Both the position numbers and the translations under genes were made by a program. From contig JAUTXW010000064.1 in the NCBI GenBank assembly GCA_030620095.1, forward strand, positions 1,310,501 through 1,374,500: a stretch of 64,000 nt of DNA. Direction: 5' to 3'. This DNA comes from Kuschelorhynchus macadamiae. Lineage: Eukaryota; Arthropoda; Insecta; Coleoptera; Curculionidae. The notes under the pieces are model-generated. The model was not told the origin of the DNA, did no database searches, and was given only the letters and a program-made list of their open reading frames with translations. The stretch's first letter is position 1; each line of letters starts with the position of its first letter. Shown here piece by piece: positions 1 to 11,184 of the stretch.

Positions 1-690
1 CTATTTTGTGGTACTAATTCAAGATGGTGGCCTAATAAAATGTTTGTAATCGTAAAAAAATATCACCTTCACAGGCTTTAAATATCTTGACCTTTTAGCG
101 ATCCTAGATGCCAAAATGAATTTATTATTAATTCCGTCGGTCGATCTGTCGGTTTATCTGTCTGTCAGTCAGTTCGCAGCATAGCTTAAGAAAGAACTAT
201 TTATGAGGTTGACTTCAAATTTTAGTCAAAAATCGAGGATCATATAGGGATGACGATGACTTGGTAATATTTTCCTAAAAATCCAATATGCCGGTCTGGT
301 GAAACGTCAAAAAAATATTACCTACTAAAAAAACTTGATTATCCATTTTACCTTAAATTTGGCAATCAAATATTTAAAACATCAGCCTGAAAATACTAAT
401 AATTAGATTAATTTGAAATTTCAGTTGTGGTACGAATTCAAGATGGCGGATTAAAATGGCGGCCAATTTAAAACATCAACTTAAAAATATCTTGACTTTA
501 AATTTTGTAGAAAAATTAAATGTGATATAGGCATAAGTTGGTACGATTTCAATATGACGTAACAGAATGGCGGTATGTGTTTAAATTATGCCGAAAAGTT
601 AAGTGTGGCATTGGTACAAACTCTTAAAATGTTAGCAGGAATCCAATATTATGGAACAAAATGGCTCCCAATAAAAATGTTTGAAAAACA

Positions 691-733
<43 letters not shown>

Positions 734-835
734 ACTAAATTACTATATACTGAACTAAATTGGGCCACAGCTCTACTATTACTAATAAAAGGAAAGATTC
801 ATAACAAGGGAAATTTACCTATTTTTAATAATAAC
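1..835 (+). repeat. ATGGCGG repeat, block 1 (truncated by window start)
   Basis: This is a copy of the dispersed repeat that recurs in ten blocks across the window. It reads forward: GTCTGTC/GTCGGTC tetranucleotides near 140-175 followed by TTCGCAGCATAGCTTAAG, then several diverged units of about 130-150 bp. Each unit contains a phrase like AACTACTTAT, a phrase like TTCAAATTTTG, and ATGGCGG or a decayed form after CAAGATGGC. The block ends in the phrase seen at other copies (ACTAAATTGGGCCACA, then ATTCATAACAAGGGAAATTTACC). No protein is credible in it. Confidence 0.8.
692..730. repeat. (TA)n microsatellite
   Basis: Uninterrupted TA dinucleotides. It sits where other copies of the surrounding repeat have only CAGTATATATGT, so the tract probably grew from that short seed. 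Confidence 0.95.
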
Positions 836-1304
836 GCTAAAGGCACAAACCAAAAATTAATTTTGAATTAAGATTGCGAACTTATTATCTTAAAAACGCA
901 TGCGCAAAGTTACAAAAAAGATAAAAAAAAATTAACTTTATAGATAACTCTTAAAATGAAGAAAGAGAGAATTGAAACTATAATTAAAAATCCATTCGTG
1001 AACGCCTGAATTTAAAATTTAACTTATCTTTATTACTAAAATTAAAATTAAAAATGAAACGTTATATTTAGAGAGTATTTTTTATTTTAAAACATATTGC
1101 AAATAACAGTCCAACCAAAATAGTTCTTCTTCTTTTCATTAAGGAAGTTTTTACAATTTATCAATTAAAATCATTATAGGGTTATTTGAATTTTATTAAA
1201 ATACATTTTTAAAAATGATCAGTATTTCAACAGTTTCACGAACAACGATTTGTCTATTGAAAAATAAAATAAGAGACATTTTTATAATTGTTTGATTAAA
1301 AAAA
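836..1304. other. Spacer between two opposed repeat copies, no gene seen
   Basis: About 470 bp of A/T-rich sequence between the tails of block 1 (forward) and block 2 (reverse). I see no ORF, hairpin or recognised element. Confidence 0.6.
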
Positions 1305-2660
1305 ATCGGTAAATTTCCTTCCGTTATGAATTTTGCCGTTTATTAGGAATAGTGAAGTGTAACCTAATTTAGTTCGGTACTTAGTCATTTACCAACACAT
1401 ATATACTGTCTTTTCAAACATTTATATTGGGCACTATTTTGTTCCACCATATTGAATTCCTACCCATATTTTATCACTTTCTACCAATGCCTCACTTAAT
1501 TTTTGAGAATAATTTTAAATTAACTGAATAAGTACTTTTTACATTGATACACACGGCCCCTTTGTCTCGTCATGTTAAATACGTACCAATTTTATTTCTA
1601 TATCAGATTTAATTATTCTGCAGAATTTAAAGTCAGTTGAATAAGAATATTTTTACGTTGATATATTAAACATTTTATTTAGTCGCCATTTTATTTCTTC
1701 ATCTTGAATCGGTACCACAACTTTACGAGTTTATCTTTATATCACACTTAATACTTGTACAAAATTTTCAAATTAGTATAATATGTAGTTTTTCAGACTG
1801 TTTTTTTAAATATTTTATTAGGCCGCCATTTTGTTTTGCTATCTAGAATTAATACCTAAATGTTACCAGTTCATTCTTATGTAACGCTTGATTCTTTTGC
1901 AGAATTGCGGGTAAACTAGATAAGTAGTTTTTTAGTAATATATTTCTAACCTTTCACTAGGCCACCATCGTGTTCCACCATACCAGACTTTTCCTAAAAT
2001 ATTACCAGGTCATGCCGATATGACCTTTAATGTTTGATCAGAATTTGAACTCAATCGGGTAATTAGTTCTTAAGCTATGCCGCGAACTGACAGACCGATA
2101 AACAGACACACAGACCGACGGCACTGATAAAACATATATATTTTGGTAACTATGAATGCTAAAAGGCGAAGATATGTAAAATCCGGCAATTTTTTCATGA
2201 TTTAAAATATTTTATTTGACCGCCATCTTGAATTCGTACCAAATTAAATTTTACCCGCTCATCTCTATACCATAATTTGTTGCCACACAAATTTCGAAAT
2301 CAATCCAGTAAGTATTTTTTTAAGGCTGAGTTTTTATTTTATCAAGCCGCCATTTTGGATTCATACCAAAATTTTACCAATTAATTTTCTTATAATAGTG
2401 AAAAATTTGAGGTGAATTGGATAAGTAGTTTTTTAATAATAATTTTTTAATATTTCATTAGCCTGCCATTTTATTTTGTCATATTGGATGTTTTCCAAAA
2501 TGTTACCAGGTCGTTCCCATGTGACCCTAAATTTTTGACCAAAATTTAAAATCAATCGGCTTAGTGGTTTTTTAGCTATGCCGCGAATAGTCCGACAGAC
2601 CGAATTGAGAAAACAGGTTTTTTCCTTTAGGGACGAAGTAAAAAACCTATTATGCTTTTA
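1305..2660 (-). repeat. ATGGCGG repeat, block 2 (reverse, nearly complete)
   Basis: In reverse orientation this copy runs from the tail phrase (AATTTCCTTCCGTTATGAA, then TTAGGAATAGTGAAGTGT) through at least six units containing CCGCCATTTTGTT or CGCCATCTTGAATTCG, to the head with GCCGCGAACTGACAGACCGA at about 2080 and again near 2580. It shows both ends of the repeat and so is a useful type copy of roughly 1.3 kb. The head segment with the GACAGACCGACGG tract occurs twice, which suggests two fused copies. Confidence 0.8.
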
Positions 2661-2831
2661 ACAAATTATTTCTTACCTTTGTTATAATTAAAGGGTATGT
2701 TTAAATACAAATTAAAATAAACTGTAAATTTATTTAATAAATATTTTTTGTAAACAAGGGAAAAGTTTCTAAAATAGAGTATTTAAATAATTATTTTTTT
2801 TACCGATTTGTTAAATAACAACTAAAATCAT

Positions 2832-2865
2832 CAGTGGCGGCTATTCGGGTGAAGTAGGTGAAGTG
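2832..2865 (+). repeat. hAT left terminal inverted repeat
   Basis: Starts CAGTGGCGGCT and pairs with 4318-4353 in inverted orientation, with a few mismatches and indels. The target duplication AAAATCAT abuts it at 2824-2831. Confidence 0.9.
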
Positions 2866-3389
2866 TTACTTCACCAGGAAAAAATAAACAAGCAAACATC
2901 TAACTATATTTATTATATATTTCTTAAAATTTAAGTTTTTACATTCATTTATTCACTTAATTGGCAAAAAATAAACTGTACATCTCGAATAAATATTTTA
3001 CTTGACCGTTGGCGGCATGTTTTTTTAAAACTTTCAATCGTACTTCATTATAACAACTATAACAGTCGCGCAAACCGCTTCGACTTTGCTGGAGGTGCTA
3101 TGTTTAGTTTACGATTTTGCTACTACGTTGCCATGACAACGCGTACTCGATGACGTCGAGCGCATAGAAGAGTAATGTTAACCAGTGCCATACAACGCTC
3201 TCGGTGAGTTGCTAACGCAGTACACTACACCCACGTGTCGTTCAGTTTGGAGTGGTTGTTTACTTTTATTATCGCGGATTTCGCTGCAACCGGTTAGTTC
3301 CTTTGCAGTTTGCTTGACTGTTTTGTCTTATATTTATTTATGGTGTTGTTACAACTTTATTTGGTGTCGGGTTTATTAATTTACATTAT

Positions 3390-4215
3390 TGATGAATCCG
3401 ATCACGGATGTGGTTTGTATTTTGTTGGAAACTCCATTAAATCGATGGAAGGAACAAGATCAGAGTTTTAATCGTCATCGTGGTTTTCGGCGTACAAATG
3501 GTTATGTAGTAGTCAAATATTACAAAAATTGTTTTTCTGGCCTTGTTTACTAGTTTCCAATAAATATTCAGTGTGGAATCAGGAAGGATTTGCAGGTATG
3601 TTAAATATACGAAGGTGTTTACATAAACATGAAGACATTTAAAATGCGAATTAATGCTAAAAACATTTGTAAAAAATCAAAGCACTATAGCTGACACTTT
3701 AAAAGAAAATGCTAAACTATATAAAATACATTTTAACGAAAACGTCCGATTAAATAGACTATTTATGTGCTTGGTAATTGACGCAGTTTTGTACCTTACA
3801 AAACAAGAGTTAGTCTTTCGCGGCCATGATGAGAGCAGCGAGTCAATAAATAGGGGGAATTTTAAAAAGCTGAAATAATGAACATACAGTTTTTTTCTGT
3901 GTAAGTGGATGACACCACTGATATTACGCAAACCTCCCAGTGCTCTATAATTTTACGATACGTTAATTCAGAAGGTTCAGTAGTCGAGAGATTCTTAGGA
4001 TTTTATAATGTCAGCGCCGATAGAACGCCGGAGAATTTATATTCTCTATTAGATTAAATTTTGGACCAATTTGACTATAAACATAAATTAATAGGGCAAT
4101 GTTACGATGGCGCAAGTGTGATGTCTGGCCATCTAAATGGCCTTAAAAAAAAGAAAAAGCGCCACAGGCTGTATTTGTCCACTGTCTTGCTGCTATGAAG
4201 GATAGGAGAATTGAT
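3390..4215 (+). pseudogene. hAT transposase remnant (TTF zinc finger, DUF4371-type, RNase H-like start)
   Basis: Several frames together reproduce the ZMYM1-like/DUF4371 hAT transposase order. At 3390-3490 lies a segment reading ETPLNRWKEQD. At 3499-3598 there is a TTF-type zinc finger stretch with WLC, FWPCLL and VWNQEGF. At 3654-3878 an open stretch of 74 codons contains IDAVLYLTKQELVFRGHDES and NRGNF. At 3905-4200 the start of the catalytic domain shows VDDTTDI, SQCSIILRYV, ERFLGFYNVSADRTPE, GQCYDGASVMSGHLNG and FVHCLA. Stops and frameshifts separate the pieces, and the C-terminal dimerisation region is missing. The first catalytic Asp motif (DDTTDI) is still visible. Assignment to hAT is secure; function is lost. 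Confidence 0.9.
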
Positions 4216-4317
4216 TTAGTATACAAAATTTAGGTAAGTCGTAAAAAAATATTCTACCCCTTCCACATAAAAAAAATTCTCGAAAAAAATTATTGCGATA
4301 TTTTCTTGCTCTATTTG

Positions 4318-4353
4318 CACTTCACTTACTGTTTCACCCGCGAGCCGCCACTG
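4318..4353 (-). repeat. hAT right terminal inverted repeat
   Basis: Reads CACTTCACTTACTGTTTCAC, then CCGCGAGCCGCCACTG, the inverted partner of 2832-2865, followed directly by the target duplication AAAATCAT. Confidence 0.9.
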
Positions 4354-4361
4354 AAAATCAT

Positions 4362-5251
<890 letters not shown>

Positions 5252-5734
5252 TTATCGAAAATAGCTTCGAGAATGAGCTCCTCTAAAGATGTTTCTTTCC
5301 TATTTTCAAATTGCGTTAATTCTAGTTAATAAAATTGTGTCTCTTAAATAAGACTAAAATGTCATGTGAATATATACAGGGTTAGTCAAATGTCTGGAAA
5401 CGGTCAAATATCTCAAAAACCAGCTCAACCGATCTGAGCCATATGTAATGATTAGGCATTACCGAATTCCCCCGACCCTTTGGTGCATACCGCAATGTTG
5501 TCAGATTTTCAGTTTTTTGGCAAACTAACCTAACTTTTTTTTTAAATCAAATAATATGTTTTTTTAAGCGTAATTTTTTCCTCGTATCATCCTTAATATA
5601 ACCCCAAAATTGCAAATTTTTATTTTGATTCGTTAAATGTTAAATTTATTAAATGCTTTTAAAAATACATCGACAATTTAGGAATTAAAAACCTAAAATT
5701 AAAATAATTTAATGATTAAATTAATAGGATGTTG

Positions 5735-6062
5735 AAAATGTTATGCTTCCACAGCTTGACAGTTCGTTTTATACACGGTCGTTTTTAGGTGAACCGAAAG
5801 GAAAAAGTCAAGTGTATTTAAATCTTGTGACCTCGGAGGCCACTCAACAACCCCCCTTCGTCCAATCCACCATCCCGGAAATGTCGTGTAAATAATAAAA
5901 ATATTGTTTAATGCTGGAATAATTTGGTTTTCCAACAGCTCTAGATAAAGTATCCCATTCATATTTCCTTAAATGAAAAAGGGTCCAATAATGCGATTAG
6001 CTATTATGCCAGTCCACACATTAAATTTTTCAGGAAATTGCGTATGGATCTCCATCAACCAA
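5735..6062 (-). pseudogene. Mariner-like transposase fragment (DDE C-terminal part)
   Basis: Read on the minus strand, the sequence gives FPEKFNVWTGII, then IIGPFFI, a stop, GNMNG, LENQIIPALNNIF, FPGWWIGRRGVVEWPPRS, and QDLNTLDFFLSVHLKTTVYKT. This is the C-terminal catalytic half of an insect mariner-family transposase. The WPPRSPDLTPLDFF motif with the last catalytic Asp is recognisable, with P to Q and P to T changes. The block that normally carries the second catalytic Asp (QDGAPPH) is missing between NIF and FPGWW. There is no intact start. Inactive. Confidence 0.85.
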
Positions 6063-6082
6063 TGTGGAATATTTGCAGACTA

Positions 6083-6485
6083 ATAACGACAATTATGCCG
6101 ATTTATAAAAGCGTTTAGGCATACGGAATTTCCCGAAAAAGTCAATGTGTGGGCTGGCATATTAGGTAGTCGCCTTATTGGATCCTTTTTCTTTCAAGGA
6201 AATATGAATATATGAATATGAAATATTAATTATCTGAAAAACCAAATTATTCCAGCATTAAATGATATTTTTCCTAATGGTTTTGGCCACGTATGGTTCC
6301 AACATGATGAGGCTCCGCAGTATATTGCAGTTGCTGTTAGAAATTATTTAAAAACGACGTTTCCGGGACGCTGGATTGAGCGAAGGGGAGTTGTTAAGTG
6401 ATCTCTAAGGTCACCGGATTTAAATCCGCTTGACTTTTTCCTTTGGGGTCACCTAAAAATGACTGTATACAAAATGAAGCCCTAG
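6083..6485 (+). pseudogene. Mariner-like transposase fragment (DDE C-terminal part)
   Basis: The plus strand reads FPEKVNVWAGILGSRLIGS, FFFQGNMN, NYLKNQIIPALNDIFPN, HVWFQHDEAPQYIAVAVRNY, FPGRWIERRGVVK, RSPDLNPLDFFLWGHLKM and TVYKMKP. Compared with the opposite fragment at 5735-6062 it keeps the HDEAP block with the second catalytic Asp and the third in PDLNPLDFF. Stops occur near 6210-6225 and 6400. It is the same family as its neighbour but diverged from it, so the pair is either an inverted duplication or two nested insertions. Confidence 0.85.
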
Positions 6486-6545
6486 AACCTTGAAGTTCTA
6501 ATAGGAATATAGTTGAGTCAAATCTGGAACTCAAAACTATCAGGG

Positions 6546-7044
6546 GCCTCCTGAATAAGAGGGGAAGAGAGAAAAGTTGTTATAATTTTTTTTCTGCGTT
6601 CATTTTTTACATACTTACAATTCTAAGTTTTTTAAATTTACGATTTTCTAGAAAAAAAACGTATTCTTGGTTTAACGGATTCATGCACCGTTTAGAGAAA
6701 AATCGTTTCGTTTGTACTTTTAACTGAAAATTGTATGGTTAATGCCATGTAAGACAATTTTAAAATCAATTTTTTAATCTAATCTTTAAAAGCTTCGAAA
6801 ATATTTAGAAAAAAACCATCCTCAAAGGGGCTCATTCTCGGGCCTGTAGCCTGTTGGGTGAAATTAGGGAAAGTTGTGCAATTTACTGTCAAATAACATG
6901 TCATTGACAAAGTTCGAAATGATGAGATCTCAAAGACAAAACGTCGGATTTTAAATCTGAGTGCACCATTTTACCATCTTGTAGAGGATGAAATGTGGCA
7001 ATAATGATGTAAAATTTATTTTATAATATCTCTTTAAATGCAGG

Positions 7045-7045
<1 letters not shown>
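6546..7045. other. No gene recognised
   Basis: AT-rich sequence without identifiable coding or repeat signal, ending at a TA tract. Confidence 0.45.

Positions 7046-7105
<60 letters not shown>
7046..7105. repeat. (TA)n microsatellite
   Basis: Pure TA tract of about 60 bp. Confidence 0.95.
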
Positions 7106-7108
<3 letters not shown>

Positions 7109-7273
7109 TTATTAATATGGATATAACATATGGACAACTTTTTCATTTCCGATTTTAGAGGAAAAAGATATTCTTCATAATTTGCTTATCAAAATTTGAA
7201 GAGTTAGTTATAGGCAAAGTAAGTATACATTGCTAAAAGCTACTTCTATTAGCTTTTAAAAGCAGTATTAATA

Positions 7274-9060
7274 TACAGGGTGTCCCGTTTAAAAAAATTC
7301 GATTTTCAGACATTTATAATTTACCTTCAAACTTGTATTTCTGGACCACTCTGTACGCTTCAAGTAAGATATGACCAATACATCAAATACCCAAAGGTAC
7401 CCAAACCCAAATTTCAGCTTAAAATTATTTTAGAGTTGGAAAAATTCAAATTTATCCGTAGACCCGTTGTCGTTAATAAAAAATGAAAATTAATTTATAC
7501 CTCAAAAACGGTTACAGATAGGTATAGAGTTGTATTTAGAAAAGTTGCTCAGAAATACATACAGAATCTGAAAATTGAAAAATATATAGGGTATTCCATT
7601 TAAAATAACGAAGTTGGATAGAAGGGCAATGCCTAGGGTCGATTACCTTCGCAATCAAAATTTGAAGATGATCTGTTAATTAGTGCTCCAGACAAGTATA
7701 ATATTCCATCCACCCTGAATCACCCATAATGGAATTTAGGTGTTTGCGGCCTCGATACATGACCGAGACCGAGACTGAGACTTGAAAAATCGATTCGAGA
7801 CTGAGACCGAGACTTGGTAATCTAGATCTAGACCGATATGGAGACTAATTCATCGAAACTCTCGGTTTCGTTCTCGAAGTAAAATGCCAAAATAACTAAT
7901 GGTCGTAAATTATTTTTCTGACAAATATTTCAAAAAATATATTTTCGAGAGCAATTAGCCTAAAATTCGTTTTATCGTCTTGCGCTAAAAGAATTAGGTA
8001 TTGTTCTTAGGTAACGTGGCCGTCAAAAAATATTAAGCTCACAATTCCTTTTCCTAGCATTCCTCACCAACAATTAAAATCAAAACGAAAATTTCCTTCT
8101 AGCATTAGATAACGATTTTCTTACACTCAATATCTCTTATTCTTGCGACTGAACATTCTTCAATTACTAAACTTGATCTCATCTGAAAAGATAATTTAAA
8201 AAGGCAACCTTGGATCTCCTGCATTTTGTTATAGAGCTAGTTTCAATAATCAATTGATCATTCAATGATACCCTTGTGGAGGTACTGATATAAGAGAAAC
8301 TTGTTTTTTAAACTCCCCTAATGCTAATATCACACTAGTGTACAGTTTTGCGAATGGATGTTGTTGGGTGAATTATGTCTTGTTTCCACCATCTACAGCG
8401 ACCTATAAATCTTCTTATTAATTGAGTCGTGCCACTCTAGAGGCAAATAAAATATAAAATTCAAGGTATTACGGAATTAATTTTTTACATCCTGGCTAAA
8501 GTTTTAATTTCAAAGCCTTATAAATATCGTTTCCTGGAAAAAAAATTTTTACCCATTATTTCACATTTTCATTAAAAAAAAAGATCGATGTTTCCAATTA
8601 AAAGTAATATAATGATTGAAGTTGTGAAATTATATTTTTCTAAACTTTTAATGATAATTTAAGGAATTGGGATGATTCGTGGCAATCCAGATTTATAAAT
8701 AAAATGCATTTCTAAGGCAACATTTAACTTAATTGTTTCCACTATGCATAGTTATTTCATTCATAATTCTCTAGACCTAAATAAAATATAAAATTAAGGA
8801 ACTATTTAATTTTTTAAGTATCTTTTTAGACAAAATTATTATTATAATTATAAATGTAGGCGTTATGAATATCTTCTCAGAAAAAAAAATAAAGCAATTT
8901 TTTGAGCTAAGTGGCCTACTATGTTTGCATTTAAAAAACTGACTTATTTAAGTAAAATCGATTTTTTCATGTTAAAGCTCCCACGAAAATTATAATAATG
9001 AATAAATTTGTCAAATTATATTTGGAATGTCGCCCTGTATTTAAATAACTCTTAATATGG
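7274..9060. mobile_element. Non-autonomous DNA element remnants with ACAGGGTG-type edges
   Basis: The left edge reads ACAGGGTGTCCCGTTTAAA. A second edge of the same style occurs at 7586-7608 (TATAGGGTATTCCATTTAAAA), and reversed edges near 9030 (GCCCTGTATTTAAATAA) and 9058. Inside, 8432-8560 and 8772-8905 are diverged direct copies of one another (both have AAATAAAATATAAAATT and later a phrase like CCTTATAAATATC/GCGTTATGAATATC). No transposase is visible. These look like stacked internal-deletion derivatives. Confidence 0.45.
7748..7868. repeat. Imperfect GAGACC/GAGACT hexamer tract
   Basis: Repeats of GAGACCGAGACTGAGACT with interruptions run through this stretch, ending with a reversed version (CTCGGTTTCGTTCTCG). 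Confidence 0.8.
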
Positions 9061-9103
9061 CGTTCCATTTAAATTCAAAATTCGTTTCGGACTAAACGTG
9101 ACA

Positions 9104-9105
<2 letters not shown>

Positions 9106-9154
<49 letters not shown>
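9106..9154. repeat. (TA)n microsatellite abutting PLE-1
   Basis: TA tract directly against the left end of PLE-1, whose own end sequence runs into TATATA. Confidence 0.95.
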
Positions 9155-9157
<3 letters not shown>

Positions 9158-9215
9158 TTATTTTTTATTTTCTTGGGTTAGGGTCCTTGTAAACGAAAAT
9201 TAACACATTTGATCT

Positions 9216-9222
9216 TCATCAG
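9216..9222 (-). other. Half of a hammerhead-like core at PLE-1 left end
   Basis: On the minus strand the left end reads CTGATGA followed by AGATC, the first half of a hammerhead-like core. About 30 bp that include the GAAACGTC half, present in the right-end copy at 11412-11443, are deleted here. Confidence 0.5.
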
Positions 9223-9559
9223 AATACAAAAAATGGAATTCTTCTATAAAGAAATTTTTAAAAATTAAAAGTTGGTACATTCGGAAAACAATAAAACTAA
9301 AATGTGAAGATTATATCACAATATAACAACACATTTTTAAAATTATACATTTAGTTAATAAATAAAACTTGCACGAACAACACGGGAACGAATACTAAAA
9401 TATATATCTTTCTTTGGTGCCAACGAGTGATGACGTTCTTATTTATACTATATATTATAGGGTCCAACTTAGTATATTAATTATTGGTTTTGTTTTAAAT
9501 TTGCTTATTACTTAATAAGATTATGATATATTTTACTTTGTTTTGTGCCGGTTTTTGCG

Positions 9560-11060
9560 TTGATAAAGTTTTTATTTTTTGTATTGCTATCATTTCATAG
9601 AATTCTTTTGTGTTTTGATGGTTTCAGGTTTTTAAAATTTTAACTTTATCAAAATGTTGGTTTCCACTAATTTGTCTTGTTAACGCCCTCATGTTTTTTT
9701 TGTCATACTTGTGTCTCTGTATTCTGTTTTTTAAGTACTGACTGGCCTGTACAATGTATGCACTATACACAATTACAATTCCTACAGGGAATTTCATATA
9801 CTATATGTGTTATTTTTTCTTTTGGAGTTTTTGGTTTGAGTTTGATAAAGTTGCCGTTGAAAAAGTTATGGCCCTTGTGACTGACTGTAATGTTGTGATT
9901 TTTTAATACATTTTGCAAATTTACCGATATTTTAGGGATATATGGTAGGTACATGTAGTTGGTGTTTTTTTTTATTAGGGTTTATATTTTCTTTAGAAGG
10001 GTGGCTTTAGTTGTAAAATTTATAAATTCTTTTTTTGAAGGTGTTGTTAATGATTTTTTCAGGGCAGTTGTTCATCTGAAAAGCTTGTTTTGCTTTTTTA
10101 ATGGATTTTTCTCTATATTCAGGATCCGATAGTTTTCTGCAAGACCAATGACAACTGATTTTTTTTTTTAGATAGAGAGTGTTGGAAGTCGAAATGCAAA
10201 TATCTAGAAGACCGGGTGTATTTAGTATACCATTCAGTTTATATGGTATTTTTTAAGTGGTGTAAAGTGAGGTCTAAGAAATTAATTTTATTTTCGTCTT
10301 CTATGGTAAATTGAAGTTTTGCGTGGTAACTATTAAAACTACTTAGAATGTCATGAGATTTGTTTTTTTGTGGCTGTGGCTAAACAACAGTCAACGTATC
10401 TATAGCAGAAATGGACGTCAGAAGTAGTTTCTTTTAATATTGTTTTTCCAAGTCCTCCATAACTAATTGTGCAATATCACTATAAATTGATGCCCCTATA
10501 GCACAACCATCAACCTATTTGTAGAATCTGTCATTGTATATAAAATATGTGAAGTTTTAAGTGTGAGCTCAATTTTTAGTAATAATTTCTTTTGCTGAAT
10601 TTGAAAAAAACATTAGTGTATAAAGATTTAATATACAGAGATATTAGTATATAGTTATATATATTCATTATTTAATTTTTTAAATCTACTCGGACTTTCA
10701 TATAATATTTGTTTTGACTGGATGCACAAAATAATTGGTCTTAATGGGATATTCTGTTTGTGAATATTTGGTAGGCCGTAGATTTTTGGAGGTAAAGCAT
10801 TTGGGATTTTCAAGTTCTTGGTCGTATCTGGCGATATACACATTTTATTTTCCCATCCAGTTATTAGGCCGTTGTTTTTCTTTTGATAAATGTTAGTAGG
10901 GTAGTTTTTTAACTCCTTGAAAGTTTTAGTATAATGCAACCGGCCAGTCATTTACAGTTTCAATAGGACTTGCAAAATTTGGACCTAAACTAATAATTTC
11001 GGCCACGTTGTCTGGAGTATCAAATATTATGTAACTACTTTGTAATTTGTGAACCTAGTT
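9560..11060 (-). pseudogene. Penelope-type reverse transcriptase plus GIY-YIG endonuclease, broken
   Basis: Read from the right on the minus strand. At about 11060-10970, IIFDTPDNVAEIISLGPNFA is the N-terminal PLE motif. At 10951-10655, an open stretch contains ALPPKIYGLPNIHKQNIPLR and PIILCI, the diagnostic Penelope RT motif. Near 10420-10390, the catalytic motif reads CYRYVDCCLA, so the second Asp of YVDD is replaced by Cys. Near 10300, INFLDLTLHHLKN follows. At 9954-9763, KTPKEKITHIVYEIPCRNCN introduces the GIY-YIG region, continuing YIVQASQYLKNRIQRHKYDK. Frameshifts and stops interrupt it. The enzyme would have made cDNA by target priming; this copy cannot. Confidence 0.88.
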
Positions 11061-11184
11061 AATGTTGTTTTGCTTAATTTAAAAAAGAATTAATTAATTA
11101 AAAGAAATTATTACTAAAAAATGGAATCAGATAAAATAATATATAGATATCCCACACTCGACTAATTTCTAAGTGCTGTTGAGC

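Larger units (their letters stand above)
2832..4353 (+). mobile_element. hAT DNA transposon, internally deleted, with perfect 8-bp TSD
   Basis: The ends are imperfect terminal inverted repeats starting CAGTGGCGGCT on both sides. The left end continues with GGGTGAAGTAGGTGAAGTG, and the reversed right end with GGGTGAAACAGTAAGTGAAG. The element is flanked by AAAATCAT at 2824-2831 and again at 4354-4361, an exact 8-bp target duplication as expected for hAT. It carries transposase remains on the plus strand but stops after the first part of the catalytic domain, so about two thirds of the gene is gone. At 1,522 bp it could move only with a transposase supplied in trans. Confidence 0.95.
5384..6545. 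mobile_element. Mariner-like element remnant, two halves head to head
   Basis: The left edge begins ACAGGGTTAGTCAAATGTCTGG, resembling the ACAGGGTG-type termini of insect mariner-like elements. The interior holds two transposase fragments of the same family, one on each strand, meeting near 6070. The right limit is not resolved; GAGTCAAATCTGGAA near 6512-6526 could be a decayed terminus. Confidence 0.5.

Noticed and set aside
7270..7290. Full autonomous transposon starting at ACAGGGTGTCCC
   Set aside because: No transposase and no matching right end at a consistent distance; kept only as remnants.
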